From Methanothrix sp. (GTDB lineage Archaea; Halobacteriota; Methanosarcinia; Methanotrichales; Methanotrichaceae), in NCBI RefSeq assembly GCF_016706325.1, contig NZ_JADJJX010000001.1, forward strand, positions 806,001 through 870,000: DNA of 64,000 nt. Direction: 5' to 3'. Below are positions 44,807 to 53,472 of this stretch, one piece after another; the first letter of the stretch is position 1; each line of letters starts with the position of its first letter. A program made the translations under genes and the position numbers. The notes under the pieces were generated by a model. The model was given only the letters and a program-made list of their open reading frames with translations, had not been told where the DNA came from and searched no databases.

Positions 44807-46040
44807 TCATCTCACCTCGATCTGGAGGATATGGGGAAAGAGCCTGTTGATGTTGTCCCTCCTCGCCATGATCCCGAGGTTGTAAGTGCCCGGGTGGCTG
44901 GCCGCCCAGACGCCTGCGAACCTGTCATCAGAGATCTCTTTCAGCATCACTCCGTGGAGCCTGTTCTCCCCTTCATCCCGGATCAGCGCCCGGAGGGTGT
45001 ATGGGCCACCGTCGCCCTTCATCTGCTCTCCAGCTGAGGGCTCCATCCTGCTGCCCGGGCTGCTCTCGCCCCCGCTGCCCTCTGCGTTCTCCTCCCCTCT
45101 CCCTTATGGTAACAGTGATCTTGACTGCATCACCCGATGAGGCTGGATTGGGGTCTGCCTCCGCTTTTACGATATCGATGCCCAATTGGGAATGATCTGC
45201 GATCCAATCCTTCCAGGTATAGATCTTGGCATCATAGCCGAGAAGGATCAGGGGCAGCCAGATCATGGAGGCCTTGATACCGGTATTGGTGTAGACAACC
45301 ACCGGCCTTTTCTTTTCCAGATCTGAGAAGAGCTCCTCCAGCTCTGGCCGATCCCTTATCCTCCTCCCATCCAGAACGCTCTCATAGGGGATATTGATCG
45401 CCCCAGGTATCGAGCCGCTCTCAAACTCCTTCTCAGTCCGGGCGTCGATGATCAGAGGTAGGCCGCTTCTCACGAACTCATATGTGGCCAGAAGACCGGC
45501 ATCTGCTGAGGGGGTGTAGATCGCCGGCGCGAGGACAACAGGCTCGGCAGAGGTGGGATTTGAGGCTGCCACCCACTCATCTATCCCTCCCTCCAGGAGG
45601 CGGACGTCCTCATGCCCCAGGTACTTCAATATCCAGAAGACATAGGTGGCAGCGGATGGGCCTCCGCCGCAGGGCTGGCATTCGCCATAAATAATGACTG
45701 AATCATCTTGGGATACGCCTGCCTCCCCCAGAATCCGGGCCATCACATTGGCCGGCTTGGGCCTTCCTCCAGAATCGATGAACTGGTCATAGGGAATGCT
45801 TATCGCTCCCGGAATATACTCAGCCGGCCGGGGACTGATATCGATGATTATGCTGCCGGCATCTGAGATGTTGATCTTTTCCGGGGGTATCAGGAGAGAG
45901 GAGGCCAGCTCCCCGGAGGCATTGGAGCGATTGCCAGTGCGTTCATCCATGGCAGGAGATACAATGGATACTGATATAGATATGGAGATGATTGCCATCA
46001 ATATCAGGATCACGCCAGCTCTGCCTGCGATCTTCATCAT
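44807..46040 (-). CDS. Exported double-rhodanese protein with C-terminal Ig-like domain, frameshifted
   Basis: After a signal or anchor helix (VILILMAIISISISVSIV) there are two rhodanese domains. The first has IIIDISPRPAEYIPGAISIP and a Cys-bearing loop GECQPCGGGPSAATYVFWI. The second has IIDARTEKEFESGSIPGAIN, but its active loop is YTNTGIKAS with Thr where sulfurtransferases have Cys. The reading frame then runs into an unrelated Arg/Gly-rich tail ending at 44973, while another frame encodes a good Ig-like end (PYTLRALIRDEGENRLHGVM ... HILQIEVR) to 44807. One extra G in the AGGGGAGGAG run near 45100 explains this. I start at the ATG ending at 46040; a GTG at 46070 is possible. Confidence 0.83.
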
Positions 46041-46090
46041 CTTGCCTCTAGGCACTCTTTTTGCTCTCACATTCTATATAAATTGAATTG

Positions 46091-46138
46091 TCCTTTATGA
46101 ACGTCTTTATGAAGGCCTTCATGAATGCATTTGTGAAA
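46091..46138. repeat. Four 12-bp imperfect tandem repeats upstream of the rhodanese gene
   Basis: Units TCCTTTATGAAC, GTCTTTATGAAG, GCCTTCATGAAT and GCATTTGTGAAA lie end to end. They sit directly upstream of TCTATATAAATTG, the TATA box (minus strand, about 46072-46084) of the rhodanese gene, and just after the end of the next beta-helix gene. The position fits a multi-site regulator-binding array; the 12-bp period is close to one helical turn. Confidence 0.65.
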
Positions 46139-46143
46139 TGAAA

Positions 46144-47621
46144 TCAGCCGCCTCTAGAAGCGACTGATATTCTGCCCAAAACCTCCTCCAGCTCAAATCC
46201 GCGAGCATCCTTGACCTTCAAGACCAGGTCGTACTCCCCGGGATCGAGCAGCGCCGTGGAGAAGGTTCCCTGGTATGTATCCCCAGATAGCACCAGGCGG
46301 CCATAGCCTTTTGCCTCCCCCCCTGGCTGATATGCTCTGACCGTCGGCTGGTTGAGATCATATAGAGCCTCCAGCTGCACAGCGATTCTTATATCATCTC
46401 CCACCCGGGCCTGGGTGGGATTCAGGCTCTTTTGGATGATGGAGATCTGCCTGACCTGACCGCCTATAATGGGATACTGATCGCGGGCCGTTCTGCTCAC
46501 CTCATATGGCTGATCGCCAAAGCCATCGGCACCCAGTACATTCTGCCCCGGCCCCTGGTACTCATCATTCCCGTGGTAGTCGCTCCAGAGGTTGCCCCCC
46601 AGCGGATAGCTGGCATTCCATGAGTTCTCTCCTCTATCCTCGGCCTGGATCACATTGTAGAGGATCTTATTTCCATAGATCAGATTCTTGTCCGAGTACA
46701 GGAAGATCCCGGTCTGGCTGTTGGAGACGGCATTATCAATGATGGTGTTGCCATTGGAATTGCTCTGAATCTGCAGGCCGTAGCGCCCATTTCCCTCTAT
46801 CTGGTTGCCAGATATGCTGTTATATCCAGAATCCAACAGGGTCAGGCCGGCGACGACATTATCGATCATGCTGTTATTCCGGATCAGGTTGTGTGTGCAG
46901 TTGAAGCGGAGGTCCAGGCCGGAGTTGGTGTTCCTGGAGAGGTCATTGAATTCTATGAGGTTATGGCTGCAGTCTGTGAACATGTACAGGCCGTACATAT
47001 TTCCCTGCAGGATGTTGCCCCGGATGGTGTTATTGCTGCAGGAGGGGAAGAGATTAATGCCGTAGGCGCCATTGCCATAGGCCACATTATCCAGGATCAG
47101 GTTGTCATTGGAGTTGGAGAGGTATATCCCATACCATCCTTCGCCTCCCAGGCCGTTGAAGCTGGCATTGTTGCCCCTGATGGTATTCCCGTCGGAGAAC
47201 AGGAGGGCAATTCCTGGCTGGGTGCAGTGGATGACTGTATTGTTGGCCACAGTGCAGCCCTGGACATTGTTCAGTTTTATGCCATAAAATCCGTTCTGGA
47301 CCAGAAAGCCGGATATGCTCGCACCATCCGCCAGAACATTGACGCATGCATCCCTCTCCCCCGCCTGGATGACAGCGCCATCGCCCACCAGGCTCAGGCT
47401 CTTATCGAGGGCTATCTTGCTGTAGACCCCCGGGGCCACCAGAAGGGTGTCGCCGGGCTGGGCGGAGTTGATTGCTGCTTGCAGATCGGAGCTGACGCTT
47501 ATGGTGGCAGCGCTGGCAGTGGAGGCGATCAGCAGGGCAGCATAAAGAAGTGATGCCGCCCAAATTCCCGGGCGGCCCCCTCCCTGCGAGGGGCGGCATG
47601 TATTCGATAAAGCCTGAGCAT
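46144..47621 (-). CDS. Exported NosD-like parallel beta-helix protein (2), 5' end disrupted
   Basis: Many PbH1 beta-helix turns (for example NGFYGIKLNNVQGCTVANN), then the NosD-type motif GGNLWSDYHGNDEYQGPGQN ... YEVSRTARDQYPI, and a C-terminal Ig-like domain (from about 46144 to 46420). The main frame has no usable start before a GTG ending at 47439. Upstream codons in the same frame, to a stop at 47665, clearly encode a signal peptide (IWAASLLYAALLIASTASA) and ISVSSDLQAAINSAQPGD. Adding one base to the C5 run at 47576-47580 (plus strand) joins this to an ATG ending at 47621 with GGAG five bases before it. Removing one base would instead join it to the ATG frame at 47626. Confidence 0.8.
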
Positions 47622-48029
47622 AGCATCTCCCAGCGTCTCGGGGGGAGTTGATGATCTTCTTATTTTAGGGCTCATAGAGATCCATCCCCTGATGAGATAT
47701 CTACTTATAAAGATTCATGGCTCACATCGATTGGGGGTGGATTCAGGGGGTTTGGGACAGGTTCAGCATGGAATAATGTTCAGCATGAAATAGGTTCAAT
47801 CTAGGTTTTGTATAGCTTTGGGGTGGATCGGAGATGGACCCGGGATTCGCTTGAGATGGACCTTCTGTTCTGGCATGGGATGGCCGCGAGCTGCTCCCGG
47901 ATAAGATGCCGGATAGGATCTATCTCAAAGCTCCCTGGAGTCATCTAACATAGGATACATATGAAGGTAAGCTTTTTTATCAATTGACAGGTACATGCAG
48001 TATTGGTTAATTCAACGGAGGAACGAAGT
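47622..48029. other. 408-base gap between divergent exported-protein genes
   Basis: No gene is supported. It contains the short repeats at 47761-47799 and, near the right end, AGGATACATATGAAGG and CTTTTTTATCAATT as possible promoter elements for the DNRLRE-like gene. ATCTACTTATAAAGATTC at about 47698-47715 could serve the minus-strand beta-helix gene. Confidence 0.4.
47761..47799. repeat. Short direct repeats GTTCAGCATG
   Basis: GTTCAGCATG occurs at 47761-47770 and 47778-47787, with a partial GTTCAAT at 47794, a spacing of 16-17 bases. AATA follows the first two copies. The array lies between the divergent beta-helix and DNRLRE-like genes. Confidence 0.55.
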
Positions 48030-48626
48030 TTGAGATATTGGCTTGCGAGTATCGGCATACTCCTCCTGCTGGCGGCTGCCGGCAGTGCAGGAAGCTTCAC
48101 AGTGGATATGGATGTGGACACCTATATCAGCTCAGCGGATGAGGATGCAAGTTTTAGCGAGAGCAATCTGTTGTGGGTCTCCTCTCAGGATGATGACGAC
48201 GATGATGATGACGCAATAAATGAGACCCGCCTTGGCTTTGAGAATCTCTTCGGATCGCAGGGCGTCTTCAAGCCAGAGCAGATCAAGTCTGCCACTCTCA
48301 CCCTCAATGTGGCCCGGGTGGATGATGATGGCAGGATCAGGGCTTACTTCCTGGAGGGAGCGACGCTCTCCACACTGACCTGGAAGGATAAGGTGGATTA
48401 CGATATAAATGTCTCATCCAAGTCCGTCAAGATAGAAGAGAGCGATGTGAAGAGTGCGATTGAGCTGGATGTCACCCCCATCATCAAGAAGGCAGTTGAG
48501 GTCTGTGCAGAAGGGTGTCCCTACAGCATAGTTCTGGTGGGGGAGGGGGATGTCTCAGTGGCATTTGTATCCAGCGAGGCATCGGATGAGGATAAACCCG
48601 TCCTGAAGTACGTCACTGAAGAGTAA
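48030..48626 (+). CDS. Exported DNRLRE/CBM96-like beta-sandwich protein
   Basis: The 198-residue product has a signal peptide (LASIGILLLLAAAGSAGSF) and one beta-sandwich domain. Its pattern is that of DNRLRE-type surface domains: TRLGFENLFGSQGVF, IKSATLTLNVARVDDDGRI, LTWKDKVDYDINV, ELDVTPIIKKAVE, and FVSSEASDEDKPVLKY. A run of eight aspartates lies in the middle (about residues 53-60) and may bind cations. I start at the TTG at 48030, which is eight bases behind CGGAGGAAC; the TTG at 48003 has no such site. Confidence 0.75.
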   Translation: MRYWLASIGILLLLAAAGSAGSFTVDMDVDTYISSADEDASFSESNLLWVSSQDDDDDDDDAINETRLGFENLFGSQGVFKPEQIKSATLTLNVARVDDDGRIRAYFLEGATLSTLTWKDKVDYDINVSSKSVKIEESDVKSAIELDVTPIIKKAVEVCAEGCPYSIVLVGEGDVSVAFVSSEASDEDKPVLKYVTEE

Positions 48627-48638
48627 AATGATACTGAA

Positions 48639-48709
48639 GGGCGGAGAAGATCTTCTGGCTCACCGCCAGATCACATGGCATTGCACTGCCGAGAATCTTC
48701 TCTGCGCCC
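48639..48709 (+). ncRNA. Candidate three-way-junction RNA element
   Basis: GGGCG-GAGAAGAT (48639-48651) pairs with ATCTTCTC-(TG)-CGCCC (48695-48709): thirteen pairs with one two-base bulge. Inside are two further hairpins, CTGGC-tcacc-GCCAG (48655-48669) and GGCA-ttgcac-TGCC (48678-48691). A separate hairpin CCCTTG/CAAGGG lies at 48770-48789. The element starts 12 bases after the DNRLRE-like gene, so it could be a 3' UTR structure or a separate small RNA on either strand. The whole 245-base gap to 48872 has no convincing protein gene. Confidence 0.4.
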
Positions 48710-48871
48710 TTTGTGGTGAGGTCCATGACTTGTCCACAGAGGCACAAGAGAGGAGGGCGGGATACTGCTCCCTTGGCTGAGAGCAAGGGCCACTCTCTCC
48801 TCCCTTTTCCCCGCTATTCCAGCCGGTGTAGGGCCTCTTTTTTATATCACTTCCATACCATAAGGTGACTG

Positions 48872-50128
48872 ATGCCGCCAAGCCGCCCCGGACTGCCTCC
48901 TCCTATCCTGCCAGCCAGAGGGTTCCTTAAGCTCATGATAATTCTGGGGATGGTGCTGCTATCCCTATGCAGTTGCATTTATGCCGCAGGGGGAGAGGAG
49001 AAGATCGATGGCAGCATCCCGGCTGGGAATCATTCCCCCTCCGCTGGAATGGCTCCTGTGGGGGGATACGGGGCGAGCTCAGATCCAGTGGAGGTGGTAG
49101 TCATCACCTCCCCCGGATGCACTAAATGCGCTGCTGCAGAGAGAACCCTGGAGAGGATCGGCCAGAAGGTGGCCCTCAATGTCACAGCCCACTATTATTA
49201 TACCGATGAGGGGCACCGGATCATCGATCAATACCGCGCCCGGGATATCCCCGCCATCATCATCGGGTCTGAGGTGATAGACTACCGGGATTACGGAGGA
49301 GAGAGCTCTCTGCTTGAGAGCAAGGTCCTCCAGTCTCTGGCCAATCAGAGCCTGAACTCCGGGCCTTCCCCGGCCATCGCCCTCCCTGACAGGGCAAGCC
49401 CTATCCAGGGCCGGGATGATGCCACAGCGGGATATGATTATGATCTGCAGGAGCTCTCCCTCTCCACTGCCCTGGCCGTCACTGCCGGCGGCTTTGTGGC
49501 CGGCTTTAATCCTGTCTCTTTGGCATTCTCGTCTTTTTGGCGGCATCCATCCTCTCCATCTCCGGAAAGAGGGGAGCTGATGATGATGGTGCTCTTCTTC
49601 TCCTTGGCATATTCACCATGTACCTTCTCTTCCGGGCTGGGGATGCAGAGGCTATTGCACTCCGAGGCCATAGCCGCCTCATTCCGCTATGTTCTGACGG
49701 TGCTGCTCATTGGAGCGGGCCTGTCCCAGGTCGTAGATGCCGCCCTTCTCAGACAGGGCAGGCCGTCCTTATTCCGGACGGACTGGGCGCTGCAGTACTT
49801 CCAGGCGGGAGTGGACCGGGGAAGGTCAAGCTCCTACTTCCTGGCAGGAGCACTATTCTCACTGGTGAAGGCTCCCTGTGTGGGGGGTCTATATCTGGCC
49901 ATACTGGACCTCATCTCCTCCAAGAGCTACCTTGTCGGCGCAGCCTATCTGATGTTCTTCAATCTGGGGGTGGTACTGCCGATCATAGTGGTGGGCGGTT
50001 TCCTGGCCCTGGGAATGAGCCCGGATAGAGTGGACAGCTTCCGCAAGGATCACCGGGTGGGAATGAGGCTTTTTACCGGTCTGATGCTCCTGGCACTGGC
50101 TCCTCTCATCTACTGGCAGATCATCTGA
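48872..50128 (+). CDS. Thioredoxin-like domain fused to a CcdA/DsbD-type membrane protein
   Basis: A signal or anchor helix (about residues 19-38), then a glutaredoxin/thioredoxin-like domain with the redox pair CTKC (C83, C86), and six or so transmembrane helices of CcdA type (VAGFNP..., VKAPCVGGLYLAILDL). It probably moves reducing power across the membrane to extracytoplasmic thiols. The frame is open, but two patches are garbled. Reading 49522-49572 and 49606-49632 in the next frame restores the helices GILVFLAASILSISGKR and GIFTMYLLF. Four one-base indels therefore seem to be present. AGGTGACTG precedes the ATG. Confidence 0.82.
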   Translation: MPPSRPGLPPPILPARGFLKLMIILGMVLLSLCSCIYAAGGEEKIDGSIPAGNHSPSAGMAPVGGYGASSDPVEVVVITSPGCTKCAAAERTLERIGQKVALNVTAHYYYTDEGHRIIDQYRARDIPAIIIGSEVIDYRDYGGESSLLESKVLQSLANQSLNSGPSPAIALPDRASPIQGRDDATAGYDYDLQELSLSTALAVTAGGFVAGFNPVSLAFSSFWRHPSSPSPERGELMMMVLFFSLAYSPCTFSSGLGMQRLLHSEAIAASFRYVLTVLLIGAGLSQVVDAALLRQGRPSLFRTDWALQYFQAGVDRGRSSSYFLAGALFSLVKAPCVGGLYLAILDLISSKSYLVGAAYLMFFNLGVVLPIIVVGGFLALGMSPDRVDSFRKDHRVGMRLFTGLMLLALAPLIYWQII

Positions 50129-50193
50129 ATCCTCTAAAAATCGGCAACAGGATTAAAATAGAGATTGCTCACTCGGTGGCGAGGTGAATCTTA

Positions 50194-51381
50194 TTGTTCT
50201 TGGTTGGAGAGGCTCTCATTGGAAAGGGGCCTGAGGTAGCACATATCGATCTGATCATAGGAGATAAGGAGGGGCCAGTGGGAGTAGCTTTTGCCTCCGG
50301 GATGGCCCAGCTCTCAGCGGGGCACACCCCTCCTCCAGGGTCATCAGGCCGAACTTGCCGCCCCAAGCCCTCTACCCTTATCGTTCCCAAGGTGACAGTG
50401 AAGAATATGGATCAGGTGGCTCAGATCTTTGGGCCGGCCCAGATGGCCGTGGCCAAGGCAGTGGCAGATTCAGTGGCAGAGGGAGTCATCCCCAGGGATC
50501 AAGCAGAAGAGCTGCTGATAATCGTCTCCGTTTACATCGATCCTCAAGCCAAGGATTATGATGCCATCTATCGATATAACTATGGAGCCACAAAGCTGGC
50601 GGTACAGCGGGCGATGGCCGGATTCCCGGATGTCGATAAAGTCCTTTACGAGAAGGAGCGCTCCACCCATCCCATCATGGGATTCAAAGTCACCCGTCTC
50701 TGGGACCCGCCCTACCTGCAGGTGGCCTTCGATCTGGTGGATACAGCCGAGGTGCGCCGGGTGCTCTCAGCTCTGCCTGAGAGCGATCACATCCTGATCG
50801 AGGTGGGGACCCCTCTGGTCAAGATGCTGGGGATGAGTGTGGTAAAAGAGATTCGGGCCATCCGGCCGGGGGCTTTTGTCATACTGGATCTCAAGACCCT
50901 GGATACGGGAAACCTGGAGGTGCGCCTTGCTGCTGACTCCACCGCCGATGCAGTGGTGATATCGGGCCTCGCTCCCAAGAAGACCATAGAGCTGTCCATC
51001 AATGAGGCCAGAAAGACGGGGATCTACTCCATAATCGATATGCTCAATGTGGACGATCCACTGGCGGTGCTCAGGGGACTGGATGTTCTGCCCGATGTGG
51101 TCGAGCTGCACCGGGCGATCGACATGGAGCATAGCGCCCATTCCTGGCAGAACATCCCCGAGATCAAGGCCCTGGCCGAGGAGGGAAGAAGGCTTCTGGT
51201 AGCTGTGGCCGGGGGGATTCGCACCGATACCGAAGGCGCGGCCCTGGCTGCAGGGGCTGACATCCTGGTGGTAGGCCGGGCGATCACCCGCTCCGGCGAC
51301 ATTCGCGATATGGCTGAGCAGTTCCTGACCGGCCTGAAGCAGACGGAGATCGACCAGTACAGGATCATGACCGACTTTTAA
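50194..51381 (+). CDS. fae-hps: Bifunctional formaldehyde-activating enzyme / 3-hexulose-6-phosphate synthase
   Basis: Residues 1-165 are Fae, which condenses formaldehyde with tetrahydromethanopterin (FLVGEALIGKGPEVAHIDLI, TLIVPKVTVKNMDQVAQIFG). Residues 170-395 are Hps, an orotidine-decarboxylase-fold aldolase acting on ribulose 5-phosphate and formaldehyde (ILDLKTLDTGNLEVR, VAGGIRTDTEGAALAAGADI). In methanogens the fusion makes pentose phosphates and recycles formaldehyde. The TTG at 50194 matches the family start and follows GAGGTGA. Residues HTPPPGSSGRTCRPKPS look wrong: the next frame from 50337 to 50363 encodes RVIRPNLPP, as the family has, so a -1/+1 indel pair is likely. Confidence 0.92.
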   Translation: MFLVGEALIGKGPEVAHIDLIIGDKEGPVGVAFASGMAQLSAGHTPPPGSSGRTCRPKPSTLIVPKVTVKNMDQVAQIFGPAQMAVAKAVADSVAEGVIPRDQAEELLIIVSVYIDPQAKDYDAIYRYNYGATKLAVQRAMAGFPDVDKVLYEKERSTHPIMGFKVTRLWDPPYLQVAFDLVDTAEVRRVLSALPESDHILIEVGTPLVKMLGMSVVKEIRAIRPGAFVILDLKTLDTGNLEVRLAADSTADAVVISGLAPKKTIELSINEARKTGIYSIIDMLNVDDPLAVLRGLDVLPDVVELHRAIDMEHSAHSWQNIPEIKALAEEGRRLLVAVAGGIRTDTEGAALAAGADILVVGRAITRSGDIRDMAEQFLTGLKQTEIDQYRIMTDF

Positions 51382-51539
51382 AGGTCCTGCAGGGTGCGAT
51401 CCAAAAGCCTTTTTTTTGCATATCTTCAGTCATCTTCTCCAGGGGTTGAGAGCAGGCCCGTTCTGGGGACTGGAGTTCTGGTGGCGCAATCCATAAAACA
51501 TGTGAAAGATTTTAATATTTAGATGACTGAATCCAGGGG

Positions 51540-52844
51540 ATGCTCCTTGCCATTCTCCTCCTGCTCCTGCTGCTGCCCGGCGGAGGCGCTCTGGAGGTCC
51601 AGGTGGGCCCCACCGACCGCCCTGCAGGTGCAGTCATATTGGTCATAGACGGCCTGGGCTCCTCTTATGTCTATCCGGAGCACAATGCCTATGCCCTGGA
51701 CGGCTCGCCCCTGGGAAAGGCAGTGCTCTTCAATCTCACTGGTGGCGGGGCGCGGGCGGTGGATGTGCGGGTGCCCGTCCCCGAGACCACAAAGAGCCAC
51801 TCCATTCTGGTCACCGGCCGCACAGGGGCGGACTGGAATCAGCTCGGCCCCACCATCTTCGATCTTGCTCGCGAGAGGGGATATCTCTGCCTGGCCATTA
51901 TGGAGCGGGGAGACTCGATGTCCATCCTGGAGGAGATGGATGCTGTCCTGTACCTGGAGGATAACTCCCTGCGCGGCGCTGAGCCCATCCCAGGCTTCAG
52001 CTCCAGTGCCCCTGCGGGCCTGACTGTGCTCTTTCAGGAGTGGAGGGACAGGTTCGCTGAGTATTCCAATCCCCAGGGAATCCATGGCTATGCCGGCTAT
52101 AATGCCTGGGCTCTGGATGCGGCTGCGGACACTGTCGAGCATCTAATAGGAAAGCCGTTCATCCTGCTGGTCAATGCTGGGGCAGTGGACAGCGCCGGGC
52201 ACAACCTGAACGCCAGCGGCTACCTGAAGGCTGTGGAGGCCCTGGATGAGCCCCTGGGCCGGCTGGCCGGTGCCTGTCGGAGGAATGAGATCCTGCTGGT
52301 GGTCACCGCCGATCACGGCATGGTCTTTCCCGATCCAAAAGGAAAGGGCGGCCATTCTGCTGAGAAGTATGCCGCCCGCCTGGAGGCTCTGCGGGTGCCC
52401 CTGGTCATCACCGGTCCGGGGATAGAGGAGCTGAACCTGGGTGGCCTCTGGTCGGAGGTGGATGTTGCCCCCACAGTGCTCTCACTGCTGGAGATATCAT
52501 CCAATGAATCCACAGAGGGCCTCTCCCTTCCCATCAGGGCAGGGAGCACTCTGCGGGTCAGGGGGGCTCCGGCCGGTTTGGAGCTATGGCGGGATGGCAT
52601 CCGCCTGGCTGCAGCCTCCGGCGATGAGGAGGAGCTCTTCCGGGGACTGGTGCGGGGAGAGTACACATTGAGGGGAGAAGGCCTCTCCATGAGGCTCCTG
52701 GTGGACGGGGAGCAGAGCGTGGACCTGACCGGAGAGAAAGCCCTGCCAGAGGGCGTACGAAGGGGCATGGGGGTGGCCATGATCCTGGTCATCAATCTGG
52801 CGGGGACGGCTGCGATTGTGAGGATCTGGAGAAGAGAGGAATGA
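51540..52844 (+). CDS. Exported alkaline phosphatase superfamily protein
   Basis: A 434-residue protein with a signal peptide (LAILLLLLLLPGGGALEV), a core of the alkaline phosphatase/phosphoglycerate mutase superfamily, and a C-terminal transmembrane helix with a basic end (VAMILVINLAGTAAIVRIW). Metal-site motifs are visible: VILVIDGLGSSYVYP near the start, VNAGAVDSAGHN, VVTADHGMVFPDP and GGHSAEK. The substrate (phosphate or sulfate ester) cannot be told. CCAGGGG precedes the ATG. Confidence 0.85.
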   Translation: MLLAILLLLLLLPGGGALEVQVGPTDRPAGAVILVIDGLGSSYVYPEHNAYALDGSPLGKAVLFNLTGGGARAVDVRVPVPETTKSHSILVTGRTGADWNQLGPTIFDLARERGYLCLAIMERGDSMSILEEMDAVLYLEDNSLRGAEPIPGFSSSAPAGLTVLFQEWRDRFAEYSNPQGIHGYAGYNAWALDAAADTVEHLIGKPFILLVNAGAVDSAGHNLNASGYLKAVEALDEPLGRLAGACRRNEILLVVTADHGMVFPDPKGKGGHSAEKYAARLEALRVPLVITGPGIEELNLGGLWSEVDVAPTVLSLLEISSNESTEGLSLPIRAGSTLRVRGAPAGLELWRDGIRLAAASGDEEELFRGLVRGEYTLRGEGLSMRLLVDGEQSVDLTGEKALPEGVRRGMGVAMILVINLAGTAAIVRIWRREE

Positions 52845-52871
52845 GGGAGTAGAATGCAAGAATGGCTCTGT

Positions 52872-53317
52872 GCTGAATTGAGCAATCGATTCTCGGGCGG
52901 GCCAACGCCGATCCACAGCGCCCTTCAGAGGAGCCATATCCACCGAGATGGAAGGCCTGACCACGCCCAAGACCTCGACTTTATGCCTCTCTCCAGGCGG
53001 CTTTAGCGCCGGACTCTCACACGGCGTCCTTCTTACGGGAACCCATAGCACCTTATGATGCTGGGCCTTCAGCTCGCCTTTCAATCAGCAAATGTCGCGT
53101 CCTGGACTGGTTTGAACCGGATCTCCTTTGGGCATGCTGCTACGCCCATCACGGCGTGCATCTCTTTCTGCCCTTTAAGCCCTTTCGAGCTTCCGAATGC
53201 TGTTCAGGAGCAGCACCTCTCAGGCATTGGCCCTTTGGAGCATCTGTGGTGGGATGCTTCTCTTGACCCTCTGGGCCTGAGAGCCCGGACGGATTGCCGG
53301 AATCTGGTTCATTCAGC
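52872..53317 (-). ncRNA. Candidate structured RNA of about 446 nt in a 628-base gene-free gap
   Basis: No open frame here looks real. The ends pair: GCTGAATTGA (52872-52881) with TCATTCAGC (53309-53317), nine pairs and one bulge. Many short hairpins lie inside, for example CTGGGC/GCCCGG (53271-53288), GCATC/GATGC (53240-53257), TGCTG/CAGCA (53198-53215), GGGC/GCCC (53130-53147), CCC-AGCA/TGCT-GGG (53042-53065) and CGCCG/CGGCG (53007-53026). I favour the minus strand because ACTATAAGTATTAATAA (about 53345-53361, read on that strand) would place a start near 53317. I looked for RNase P, SRP and group II intron signatures and saw none. A decayed gene is the alternative. Confidence 0.4.
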
Positions 53318-53472
53318 TTAAGACGCGGCCTTCACATATAGGCATTATTAATACTTATAGTTTGCGGGTGGCCGGCGTTCATAGTCTGAACCAATACTGT
53401 GATCGCTCTCCTGGTTGTCTGCCAGAGCGCAAGCTCCAAATCCCATGCCTGCAACTCAAATGCCGGTGTATT

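Noticed and set aside
48660..48881. Minus-strand 73-codon frame
   Set aside because: No recognisable domain or start signal; the same DNA holds the stem-loop structure.
52872..53317. RNase P RNA, SRP RNA or group II intron
   Set aside because: Conserved core sequences (RNase P P4 strands, SRP helix 8, intron domain V) were looked for by eye and not found.
52584..53321. Open frames in the 52.9-53.3 kb gap on both strands
   Set aside because: Translations look random, break at stops, and overlap the end of the phosphatase gene; hairpins explain the sequence better.
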